In this document: positions 52,003-59,207 of the stretch, piece by piece
Numbering within the stretch: the stretch's first letter is position 1
How the letters are laid out: each line of letters starts with the position of its first letter
Made by a program: the position numbers and the translations under genes
Assembly (NCBI GenBank): GCA_013289955.1
Contig: JABCYZ010000007.1
Coordinates: forward strand, 62,001-126,000
DNA: 64,000 bases
DNA from: Acidobacteriota bacterium
GTDB taxonomy: Bacteria; Acidobacteriota; Terriglobia; Acidiferrales; UBA7541
Reading direction: 5' to 3'
Notes under the pieces: generated by a model
Told to the model about the DNA's origin: nothing
The model's input: only the letters and a program-made list of their open reading frames with translations
Databases searched by the model: none

Positions 52003-54672
52003 TCAGTTAGAAGACGGCCCCACCGTCGTCGGCTCGACGTTCCACCCGTCGATCACCAGCGCGACCTTGGGCAACGGGCCGGCCCCTGTATGCTGCTCAA
52101 ACTTGGCGCTCAAGGTTCGCTTCTCGCCAGGCAGCAATGATATGTAGTTGTCGTCCCAGAGGATGGGAGTGACATCTTGTCCATCTTCGCAGCGAATCAC
52201 TCGCACATGCACCATGAAGGCCACTGCACGGCTCGGATTCGTAATTGCTATGCGGGCTCGGCCGTCTCCCCACGCGGCTTCCGTTCTCAATTTCACCGGC
52301 GGCAAGGAATTTAGGCCAGTGAGATCCCCAAATTCCGCCTGTGGCGTATAGACCGTGTCCTGCTGTTTCGCCCAGTTGAGCGTGTCTGCCTTGGTCGACA
52401 GCCAGTAGAAATTATCGCTGACCAGTTCTCCCCCGGGATGATGCAACTGCAAGCGGAGGAAATAAGTCTTCGAGAGTTCCTCCACTTTCGGCAGATCGAA
52501 GGCTTTGATGCTGCTGTCGGCCGGCACGTCCACCGTCGTTTCCTTGGAAGCTTTTTCCGTGCCATCAATACCGTAAATTTTCGCGCTGACTTTCCGCCCC
52601 TTCAACTCCATGTACATGCTGTTGACCACAGCAACGGAATTGTCGTCATAGGAATACTGCACATGAACAGGTTCCAAGGCTTTCTTGGTCCCGAAGTAGC
52701 CGCCTGCGGGCACCAGATAATAATCGTAGAGATGCCAAATCAACGACGGCCACGAATTGTTCAGCATCCACTGAATCACGCCGGTTGCCGTGTACTTGTT
52801 GCGCCCATAAGCCTCAAACATCGCACGCTGCCCATCATAGGTCATGGCCTGCGCCTTGCGTTCGTAGTCGTCCAGGGAAATGGCCCGCCCATACCGCCGC
52901 GTCAACCCGTCGGTGAACACGTTCACCGTCGTGAAGCGTTCTCCTCCCGAGTGGTAATTCCACACATCGTCGATCGGCCAAAGATGATCCTTGGGAATAA
53001 ATCGCTCCAGCGATTCGCGCGGAGGAATTGCAGGTCCAGGGCTGGTCTCCGTGTTGTAGCCGTAAGCCCCGCCCGCTTTCGTGTCCGTCAGCCAATACAC
53101 CGGAGGCACATATTCGTACGGCCCGGTCATCTTCACGCCGGATTTCCCCGTGACTGTCGTTTTTTCATCGGAAGCCGAAGAAACAGTCGGATTCGGCCAT
53201 CCCAAATCCCGCTCGATGCCCAAATACATTTTCTCGACGTCTGCCGGCGGAGGGCCGTCGCTCCCATTCAGCCACACCATCACGCTGGGATGACTGCGCA
53301 ACCGCGTGATCTGGCTCGTTAAAGAAGCGGCGGCCACCGCGCGCTGGTCTCCCTTCCAATCCTTCCACCGCTCCCACGCGTCGCAGCACGACCATCCCGG
53401 CATAACCAAAATGCCCAGACGATCCGTTTTCTCGAAAAATTCGTCGCGGTCGAGATGGCCTTCCAGGCGAATCGTGTTCAGCCCCATGTCGCGGACGTAG
53501 GCGAGATCGGCATCCAGCCGCTCTGACGACCATCGGAGCAGCATATCTTCTGCCCAGGCCGCGCCGCGGATGAGCACCTTCCGTCCATTGATCTTGAAAA
53601 GGCGATACCCTTTTTCCGTAAGCTCCGAAGTTACTTCGCGAATCCCGAACGCGGTGCTGGCGGAGTCGGACGTCTTTCCGTCGATCTCGAACGAAAACTT
53701 CGCGCCGTGCAGAGCAGGCTCGCCCATTTGATAAGGCCACCACAGCTTCGGATGGGAAAGCCTGAGTTGCGGAAACTGCTCCGGCGTAAAACGCACGACT
53801 TTCGTTTCCAAAGGCCCGAGGGTCACCGCCTGCGAAAGCCGCTCTCCCTCGCCAACGATACCCGCGTAAAGAACGCCGGTGACCGCGTGCTCGGATACGT
53901 TGTGCACGCTGGCGCTCAGCGTCAGTGAAGCATTCTCGTACTCCTTATCGAGCTTCGACGCTACAAACGCACCGCGCACCGCTACGTCGCTGCTGTGCGT
54001 CAAGAAAACTTCTTTCCAGATGCCCATCAACTTGTCTGGAGGCGTGGGATTCCAGTCCACCCAGGTGATCTCCAGATCGTCTTTCTTAGGAGCAAAGATT
54101 TCGAGGGCCATCGCGTTTGGTTTTCCTGCGTGAATGAACTTGCTCACGTTAAACTCAAACGCGCGATATGCCCCAGCCACATCTTTCCGATCCGCCACCT
54201 TCTGTCCGTTGATCCAGAGGTTGGCGCGGTAATTGATTCCCAGAAAATTGAGCCAAGCGGTCTGTTGCTCGAAGTCGGCAGGCACACTAAAGTCGGTTCG
54301 GTACCACCAGGAGCAAAGAAACGGACTATCCTTCGGCATTTCGCTGTTCGCAAACAGAACTTTGTTGGATGGATACATTCCTGGAAACGAAAGCAGGTTG
54401 GTGGCGTAGAAAGGATCAGGATAAGTCTTGTCCGCGACCAGCGCCCCCACCACGGTTGTCGGAATTTTCGCAGCATGCCAGTCGCTCGCGTCAAACCCCG
54501 GCGCAGAAATCTGCTCCCCCGTCCCCTTAGCCAGGCAGGACGACTGAATCTGCCATCCGCCATCCAGATACACGCGAGGGTCTGGCAGCGTCTGCGCCCG
54601 AGCTCCCGCCGCCCCCACAACCAGGGTCACCAGCACCAGCGCGCACTTGCACAGCCAAGTCGAACAGGACAT
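52003..54672 (-). CDS. Glycoside hydrolase family 2, exo-beta-D-glucosaminidase-like
   Basis: The 889-residue secreted protein (signal peptide VLVTLVVGAAGARA) has the GH2 order: an N-terminal sugar-binding domain (DGGWQIQSS; WWYRTDFSVP; NYRANLWINGQKVADR), Ig-like domains, a TIM barrel (INGRKVLIRGAAW, NTIRLEGH) and C-terminal Ig-like domains. In CsxA-type exo-chitosanases the acid/base is an Asp in a GSD motif and the nucleophile a Glu in NSETS. Here VWLNGSDGPPPADVEKMYL has Asp472 and YNTETSPGPAIP has Glu542, at almost the same numbers as in the Amycolatopsis enzyme. It probably removes glucosamine from chitosan ends. Substrate is inferred. Confidence 0.87.
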   Translation of the reverse strand: MSCSTWLCKCALVLVTLVVGAAGARAQTLPDPRVYLDGGWQIQSSCLAKGTGEQISAPGFDASDWHAAKIPTTVVGALVADKTYPDPFYATNLLSFPGMYPSNKVLFANSEMPKDSPFLCSWWYRTDFSVPADFEQQTAWLNFLGINYRANLWINGQKVADRKDVAGAYRAFEFNVSKFIHAGKPNAMALEIFAPKKDDLEITWVDWNPTPPDKLMGIWKEVFLTHSSDVAVRGAFVASKLDKEYENASLTLSASVHNVSEHAVTGVLYAGIVGEGERLSQAVTLGPLETKVVRFTPEQFPQLRLSHPKLWWPYQMGEPALHGAKFSFEIDGKTSDSASTAFGIREVTSELTEKGYRLFKINGRKVLIRGAAWAEDMLLRWSSERLDADLAYVRDMGLNTIRLEGHLDRDEFFEKTDRLGILVMPGWSCCDAWERWKDWKGDQRAVAAASLTSQITRLRSHPSVMVWLNGSDGPPPADVEKMYLGIERDLGWPNPTVSSASDEKTTVTGKSGVKMTGPYEYVPPVYWLTDTKAGGAYGYNTETSPGPAIPPRESLERFIPKDHLWPIDDVWNYHSGGERFTTVNVFTDGLTRRYGRAISLDDYERKAQAMTYDGQRAMFEAYGRNKYTATGVIQWMLNNSWPSLIWHLYDYYLVPAGGYFGTKKALEPVHVQYSYDDNSVAVVNSMYMELKGRKVSAKIYGIDGTEKASKETTVDVPADSSIKAFDLPKVEELSKTYFLRLQLHHPGGELVSDNFYWLSTKADTLNWAKQQDTVYTPQAEFGDLTGLNSLPPVKLRTEAAWGDGRARIAITNPSRAVAFMVHVRVIRCEDGQDVTPILWDDNYISLLPGEKRTLSAKFEQHTGAGPLPKVALVIDGWNVEPTTVGPSSN

Positions 54673-54893
54673 AAAGCTCCTCAGGGAAGTATAGAAGCGA
54701 TTTAAGTATCACCGACGCCGTCAGGCGCCGCCGAGGCCATATTAAACCGGTTCAATTAGGCCCAGCATCTTTTTTTCGGCAGAATCGGAAGATGGTCTGT
54801 TTCCACGAATACGCGGAGCCCCAGCCTAAGGCGACCGAAGGAAAATCAGAAACCAGTCTATTTGAAACGACTCATCCGGAGCGCGCTATATAG

Positions 54894-54922
54894 TTGCCTA
54901 ACATCTGTTAATCATGTTACAT
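54894..54922 (+). promoter_or_regulatory. Promoter with inverted repeat, before the ribbon-helix-helix gene
   Basis: TTGCCT (54894-54899) and TTACAT (54917-54922) are 17 bases apart. The inverted repeat TAACAT-N9-ATGTTA covers 54899-54919. The ATG of the RHH gene at 54930 lies 7 bases after the -10, so the mRNA is probably leaderless. An autorepressor site is likely (inference). Confidence 0.5.
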
Positions 54923-54929
54923 TTGTCCT

Positions 54930-55064
54930 ATGCCCGCCAAATCCCTCAACCTCCGCGCCGTCCCCGACGATCTGATTCGCCGCGCCAAATCCGCAGCCGC
55001 TCTGCAAGGGGTTACGTTGCGGGAGTGGGTCTTGAAAGCCATCCAAGCGAAGCTAAAGAAATGA
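54930..55064 (+). CDS. 44-residue ribbon-helix-helix (Arc/FitA-type) DNA-binding protein
   Basis: The small protein reads as one RHH domain: a strand SLNLRAVP, then DDLIRRAKSAAALQG as helix 1 and TLREWVLKAIQAKLKK as helix 2. Such proteins act as dimers that bind DNA with the strand and often serve as antitoxins or autorepressors. The stop overlaps the ATG of the next gene as ATGA (55061-55064), so the two are translationally coupled. The partner does not look like a known toxin. The gene is below the usual length cut-offs and easy to miss. Confidence 0.72.
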   Translation: MPAKSLNLRAVPDDLIRRAKSAAALQGVTLREWVLKAIQAKLKK

Positions 55065-55561
55065 GCGCGAAGAAAGCCAAGAAGAAATCCAAGCAAAAAG
55101 ACTTATACGAAGTCACCGTGGTTGATGTGCGCGAGGGCAAAACTGAACAATTCGAGAAACCGAAGCAAGCCGAGCCCGAGGAACCCAAACAACCGGAACA
55201 ACCGAAGCAACCCGAGCACCCAGAGGAACCCAAGCAACCGGAACAACCTAAACAACCCGAGCAGCCCGCGGAACCCAAGCAACTCAAGCAAGAACAAGTA
55301 TTCAGGCTCGGTGCGGAGGTTTGTCTGTTTCGTCCGAACATCGGAGTGGACAAGTTAGGCCGAATTTTGAAGATAGCGAATCAGCTTCTGACAGTCAGAT
55401 GGGACGACGGCACGATAGAGCAATTTAGCCGCACAGGTCATTCTTTCTACGGCAGCATAAACAGCTTGGGAGAACCGATCAAACCGCTCGGAGACAACCA
55501 AAAAATGTGGGGCACAGACGAAGACCCTTATTTGACTCTCCCCACCAATCACGCGAAATAA
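55061..55561 (+). CDS. Pro/Gln/Glu/Lys-repeat protein with a C-terminal strand domain
   Basis: The 166-residue protein starts with a Lys-rich segment, then a short strand region (DLYEVTVVDVREGKTEQ), then a low-complexity block (residues about 32-79) built from a 15-residue unit EEPKQPEQPKQPEQP, and a globular end VFRLGAEVCLFRPNIGVDKLGRILKIANQLLTVRWDDGTIEQF, which looks like a KOW/Tudor-like small barrel. The Lys-rich start and acidic/Pro repeats suggest an extended spacer. It is coupled to the RHH gene. No known toxin fold is seen. Function unknown. Confidence 0.65.
   Translation: MSAKKAKKKSKQKDLYEVTVVDVREGKTEQFEKPKQAEPEEPKQPEQPKQPEHPEEPKQPEQPKQPEQPAEPKQLKQEQVFRLGAEVCLFRPNIGVDKLGRILKIANQLLTVRWDDGTIEQFSRTGHSFYGSINSLGEPIKPLGDNQKMWGTDEDPYLTLPTNHAK
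55178..55282 (+). repeat. 45-bp coding tandem repeat
   Basis: Two full copies (55178-55222 and 55223-55267) and a partial one (55268-55282) encode EEPKQPEQPKQPEHP, EEPKQPEQPKQPEQP and AEPKQ. Within each unit the six-residue piece PKQPEQ recurs. Such in-frame repeats can change in number by slippage. Confidence 0.7.
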
Positions 55562-55888
55562 GGCTCATCAGAGAGACGGAAATGCTCGGATTTAACGGAG
55601 GACGTCCTGACACCTGCTGCACCCTGAATTCACCTCTGCGCTCTCGTACTCTTTTCGAAAATGCACGCCAACGGCACCAAGGGCCGCCGAGCGATTCTTG
55701 CTTTGTTCGGAGCCGCCCTGCTCGGAACGTCCATGTTCGGTGGGAGATTTCCTGAGTTGTTCAAAGACCTTGTGAAGAGGTTTGGCAGCTAGCCTCCGCA
55801 ACACCCGGCCAGTCAGCTAGTGCGTAAGAATACGCTTGCGCTGCCGAATTCAAAAACCTAAGATGGCAACCCCACCCGAACGAGAACC
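55562..55888. other. Stretch with only one possible small gene
   Basis: After the repeat-protein stop there are about 330 bases with no clear gene except the 43-residue candidate at 55661. I see no strong terminator. Confidence 0.35.
55661..55792 (+). CDS. Possible 43-residue small membrane-type protein
   Basis: The frame gives a basic start (NGTKGRR), one hydrophobic stretch (AILALFGAALLGTSMFG) and an amphipathic basic end (FPELFKDLVKRFGS). The layout is that of single-span small proteins, but the ribosome-binding site is weak and there is no other support. Confidence 0.32.
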   Translation: MHANGTKGRRAILALFGAALLGTSMFGGRFPELFKDLVKRFGS

Positions 55889-56116
55889 ATGTGCGCAGAA
55901 CTCGATGATTTGAAACGCGAGGCAAGTCGTACTCTCCGCGAACTGAAGACAATTCGCAGGTCCAAAGACGTGTTCTTTTATGAAGACGCGGAGCTGAATC
56001 GCCGGAAGCGCGAGAGCATCGATGCCGTGCTCAAGCACTTGCTCGTTGGGCATGATGGGAAACCTTGCCCCGCTGGGGATAGGCCCATTGTGCGCCCCGG
56101 CCCGCTTCGTAGGTAA
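55889..56116 (+). CDS. Small charged protein of unknown function, 75 residues
   Basis: The protein is mostly helical and charged at first (DDLKREASRTLRELKTIRRSKDVFFYEDAELNRRKRESIDAVLKHLL), then ends in a Pro-rich tail with DRPIVRPGPLRR. No family is recognised and the ribosome-binding site is poor. It could be a real small gene of the patch near the tRNA or a chance frame. Confidence 0.4.
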   Translation: MCAELDDLKREASRTLRELKTIRRSKDVFFYEDAELNRRKRESIDAVLKHLLVGHDGKPCPAGDRPIVRPGPLRR

Positions 56117-56339
56117 AGCTGATGAGCCGCTCATCAAACTTCAGAAGGCGAGCCAGGACGGAGAAGAAGTAGGGGTAGCGAAGTCCCGGACAAAGAAAGA
56201 GCAGGTGTCCGTGCTTGGAACGGGCAGCCTGCTCAGACCTTAGGTGACCTGGTATTCAAGCTACCCAACACTGTCAGGAAGGCAATCGGTCTTCACTGTA
56301 GATACAGGGCCGGTGTTCCTTGTTTTGCGGCCGAAAACA

Positions 56340-56744
56340 TCAATGCGGATTTACCTCGCTTGGCGGTTGGAACGGGCCAAGCAAACTCTCGATAGCCTCC
56401 GCCAGCGCCCTCATTCCGTCGGGCTTCGAAAGCACCATATCGACGCCAACGGCGGAGGCAAGTGACCTCCCGATATTGTCGCTGAACATCGTGAAGACAA
56501 TGATAGGCATATCCGGCATCATCTTTTTCAGCACGGATGCTGCTTCCGCACCGTTCATTTCAGGCATGGCCAGATCCAGCAGCACCAAATCTGGTCGTAG
56601 TGTTTTCGCTTTCTCGACGGCTTCAAAACCGTTCGCCGCCTCGCCGCAGACTTTGATTCCCTTGCGGTCCTGAAGAAACATCTTAAGAACGCGCCTGACG
56701 GTGCCGCTATCATCGGCTATGAGAATTTGTTTCGACACTAGCAT
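56340..56744 (-). CDS. Single-domain response regulator (CheY-like)
   Basis: The 134-residue protein is a lone receiver domain: acidic pocket ILIADDSGTVRRVL, phospho-acceptor Asp in LVLLDLAMPEMNG, Thr in VFTMFSD and Lys in VLSKPDG. There is no output domain, so it should act by protein contact, as CheY or relay proteins do. No histidine kinase is near. The start ATG 56744 is chosen from receiver-domain alignment; a longer frame to 56879 gives an unlike N-terminus. Confidence 0.88.
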   Translation of the reverse strand: MLVSKQILIADDSGTVRRVLKMFLQDRKGIKVCGEAANGFEAVEKAKTLRPDLVLLDLAMPEMNGAEAASVLKKMMPDMPIIVFTMFSDNIGRSLASAVGVDMVLSKPDGMRALAEAIESLLGPFQPPSEVNPH

Positions 56745-56948
56745 GCTTCCAAGAGAAAAATCGGCCGCTCGGTCAGCCCGTCTTTGGGACGGGGAGGCTC
56801 GTGAAAGACCTGGACGTGGGCTTCGTCCGGGAAGGCGGAAGCACATTATCCTGCGGAAGCTCCGCAGGGAATACAGCAATCACCTGAGAAGAACGCCAAA
56901 AGCTCCATAAATCGCGCGTGCTATGCCTTCGAAGACGAAAAATTAGAG

Positions 56949-57032
56949 TCCCGGAGGAGGGGGTCGAACCCACACGGCCTTGCGGCCACCGGATTTTGAG
57001 TCCGGCGCGTCTGCCAGTTCCGCCACTCCGGG
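56949..57032 (-). tRNA. tRNA-Leu (anticodon CAA)
   Basis: On the minus strand the bases fold as a class II tRNA. The acceptor stem is CCCGGAG/CTCCGGG, the anticodon stem CCGGA/TCCGG with loop CTCAAAA (anticodon CAA), the long variable arm is GGCC-GCAA-GGCC, and the T loop is GGTTCGACC. The discriminator is A. No CCA is encoded. It reads UUG Leu codons. Confidence 0.93.
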
Positions 57033-57150
57033 TCGGCAAGTCAAAAATAACATGCCACCGCTCCACACTCAAGGATGCCGTGCAAGACCGCGAACGACCA
57101 GCCTGCGATGAACGGATTTATTCTCGTTTGCGCAGCGGCGCGCCGACTCC

Positions 57151-57750
57151 CTAGGAAACACGGCGCGCCCATGGCGGAGGAACTTTTACGGAAGCCATCC
57201 CCGCGGCCGTCGCGGCTTGAATGCCCATGTCGGTGTCTTCGAAGACCAGACAGTTCTTTGGTGCTACTCCGAGTTTCGTGGCGGCAAGGAGGAAGGCTTC
57301 GGGATCGGGCTTGCTCTTTTTGTATTCTCCGGCACAAACCAAGGTATCGAAACGGTCGAGCAAATTTAGCCTCACCAGAGACGCTGTCACCGAATCTCTT
57401 GCGCTTCCCGAGACCACCGCAAAAGGAATCCGTCCATGCTGCGCCTCGATATGCTCCAACACTTCGGGAACGGCTTTAAGCTCCGGTAGCATCTTGAAAT
57501 AAAATTCTTCTTTTCTGTTCGCGACACTCTCGACCGGCATGCTGAGACCCTGGGTCTGGTTTAGAGTGGCTACGATCTCCGCAGTAGGCCGGCCGCCCCA
57601 AGCGTAGAAAAGCTCCTCCGCAAATTCACAATTCCATTCTCCGAGCGCCTTTTTCCACGCCACGTAATGAAGCGGCATAGAGTCCGCAATCGTGCCGTCG
57701 CAATCAAATAGATACGCCTTAAACGGGCCCGCCGGCAATTTCAGTTTCAT
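57151..57750 (-). CDS. HAD phosphatase of the beta-phosphoglucomutase/YqaB type
   Basis: The 199-residue protein has the HAD motif I FDCDGTIADSMPLHY (Asp16, Asp18), a cap domain in the middle, motif II AVVSGSA, motif III Lys in YKKSKPDPEAF and motif IV VFEDTDMGIQAA. The DGTIADSMPLHY signature and cap position fit the YqaB/beta-PGM group, which cleaves or moves phosphate on sugars. Substrate is unknown. It lies next to the tRNA-Leu and is divergent from the LplT-like gene. Confidence 0.87.
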   Translation of the reverse strand: MKLKLPAGPFKAYLFDCDGTIADSMPLHYVAWKKALGEWNCEFAEELFYAWGGRPTAEIVATLNQTQGLSMPVESVANRKEEFYFKMLPELKAVPEVLEHIEAQHGRIPFAVVSGSARDSVTASLVRLNLLDRFDTLVCAGEYKKSKPDPEAFLLAATKLGVAPKNCLVFEDTDMGIQAATAAGMASVKVPPPWARRVS

Positions 57751-57791
57751 TTCTCTTCTAATCTCCTGCTCCTCATTCTAAGCGAGTCGCG

Positions 57792-59156
57792 ATGACGGCG
57801 CTAATCGAGCGCTTGCCCGCAGTAGGGCGAGCCGATAAACTCCGCCCATCCATGCCTCCATTACCGCCGAGCGAATCCAATTCCCAGACGCAAATTCAGC
57901 CGCGCAGCCTTGGCGGTTTTTGGGCGCTCATTGCGGTGCAATTCCAAGGCGCGTTCAGCGACAACGCTCTCAAGTGGCTGGTCAGCTTTCTCGTCCTCGA
58001 CGCCGCTATCTCGAAAGAGCGGCGCGATCTCTGGTTCGTTCTGGTAGTGCCGCTGCTCTTTGCTGTTCCCTTTCTACTCTTCTCGATTCCCGGCGGCTAC
58101 CTCGCGGACAGGTACAGCAAACGCAGCGTAACGCTGTGGACGAAAGTCTTCGAACTCGGCGTCATGGGTCTGGCGACGTATGCTCTCAGCAGCAATCGCT
58201 TGGAGATCGCCGGCATCGCTCTCTTCCTGGCATGCACGCAAGGCGCCATCTTCGGCCCCACCAAGTACGGGTTGCTGCCGGAGCTGCTGCCTCTGGCGAA
58301 ATTGAGCTGGGGCAATGGCCTCATGGAACTCGGTACGCTGCTGGCGGCGATCAGCGCCGCGCTGGCTGGCGCCTTTCTGGCGCAAACATTTCATGGACGA
58401 CAGGTATGGTCAGGCGTCATCTTCCTCGGGCTCACCCTGCTTGGCCTTCTCACGAGTCTCGGCATCAGCAAAGTCCCTGCTGCCGATCCGGCGCGACGCT
58501 TCGATTGGAACGTCCCCGCGGAATTTTTCCACGAAATACGACGTATGAGAAGCGACTCCACTCTCTGGACCGCCGTCGCCGCCAACACCTTTTTCTGGTT
58601 TCTCGGTTCCCTGCTCTTGCTGAACATCGTCTTGTACTCGACCGACGTCCTCCGTGTCGACGACGCACACAGCAGCTATCTTCTCGCGGCGCTGAGCCTT
58701 GGCATTGGGATTGGCAGCTTTGTCGCGGGTCTTGCTTCTGGACGGAAAATCGAGCCGGGCATGGTCCTTCCCGGTTTGGGCGGCATACTCTTAATGTCGG
58801 CGCTGCTCTCCCGTCCAGGCATCAGCTACCCCGCAGTTATGGCGCAGCTGGCCTTGCTCGGCTTGGCCGGAGGATTCTTTGTCGTCCCGGTGAATGCGCT
58901 CATCCAGCAGCGACCGAGGCCAGAGGAGAAAGGCCGCGCCATCGCCGTCGCCAACCTGCTCTCGTTTGTGGGCGTAGCACTCCAGCCGCTGGCACAGTAC
59001 GCCATGCTGCGCCTCGGTCACCCTGATCCCTCGCGCGTCTTTCTGATCGCTGCGGTCATGACCCTTCTGATGGGGATGGTCCTCGCCCGCATGCTGCCCG
59101 AACTTTGGCCACGGGCCCTCGACTGGACTCGGTTGCGGCCAAGAGCTACTCTATAG
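57792..59156 (+). CDS. MFS protein of the lysophospholipid transporter (LplT)-like type
   Basis: The 454-residue protein has about 12 hydrophobic spans. The opening QFQGAFSDNALKWLVSFLVLD, PGGYLADRYSKRSVTLWTK and IFGPTKYGLLPELLPLAKLSWGNGLMEL match the LplT-type MFS half of Aas fusion proteins. LplT flips lysophosphatidylethanolamine so it can be re-acylated. Here there is no acyltransferase domain after it; a CHAD protein gene follows 51 bases later. A role in lipid transport is inferred from likeness only. Confidence 0.82.
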   Translation: MTALIERLPAVGRADKLRPSMPPLPPSESNSQTQIQPRSLGGFWALIAVQFQGAFSDNALKWLVSFLVLDAAISKERRDLWFVLVVPLLFAVPFLLFSIPGGYLADRYSKRSVTLWTKVFELGVMGLATYALSSNRLEIAGIALFLACTQGAIFGPTKYGLLPELLPLAKLSWGNGLMELGTLLAAISAALAGAFLAQTFHGRQVWSGVIFLGLTLLGLLTSLGISKVPAADPARRFDWNVPAEFFHEIRRMRSDSTLWTAVAANTFFWFLGSLLLLNIVLYSTDVLRVDDAHSSYLLAALSLGIGIGSFVAGLASGRKIEPGMVLPGLGGILLMSALLSRPGISYPAVMAQLALLGLAGGFFVVPVNALIQQRPRPEEKGRAIAVANLLSFVGVALQPLAQYAMLRLGHPDPSRVFLIAAVMTLLMGMVLARMLPELWPRALDWTRLRPRATL

Positions 59157-59207
59157 CCCCCGTTCGCCAGGGGCTGCGGACCCGCCGCGGCATGCGAACG
59201 GTTTCCG

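Noticed and set aside
55178..55282. CRISPR-like repeats
   Set aside because: The units are contiguous, in frame and without spacers, so they are a coding tandem repeat.
56950..57032. Possible riboswitch or terminator from strong stems
   Set aside because: The stems fold as a full class II tRNA-Leu with anticodon CAA.
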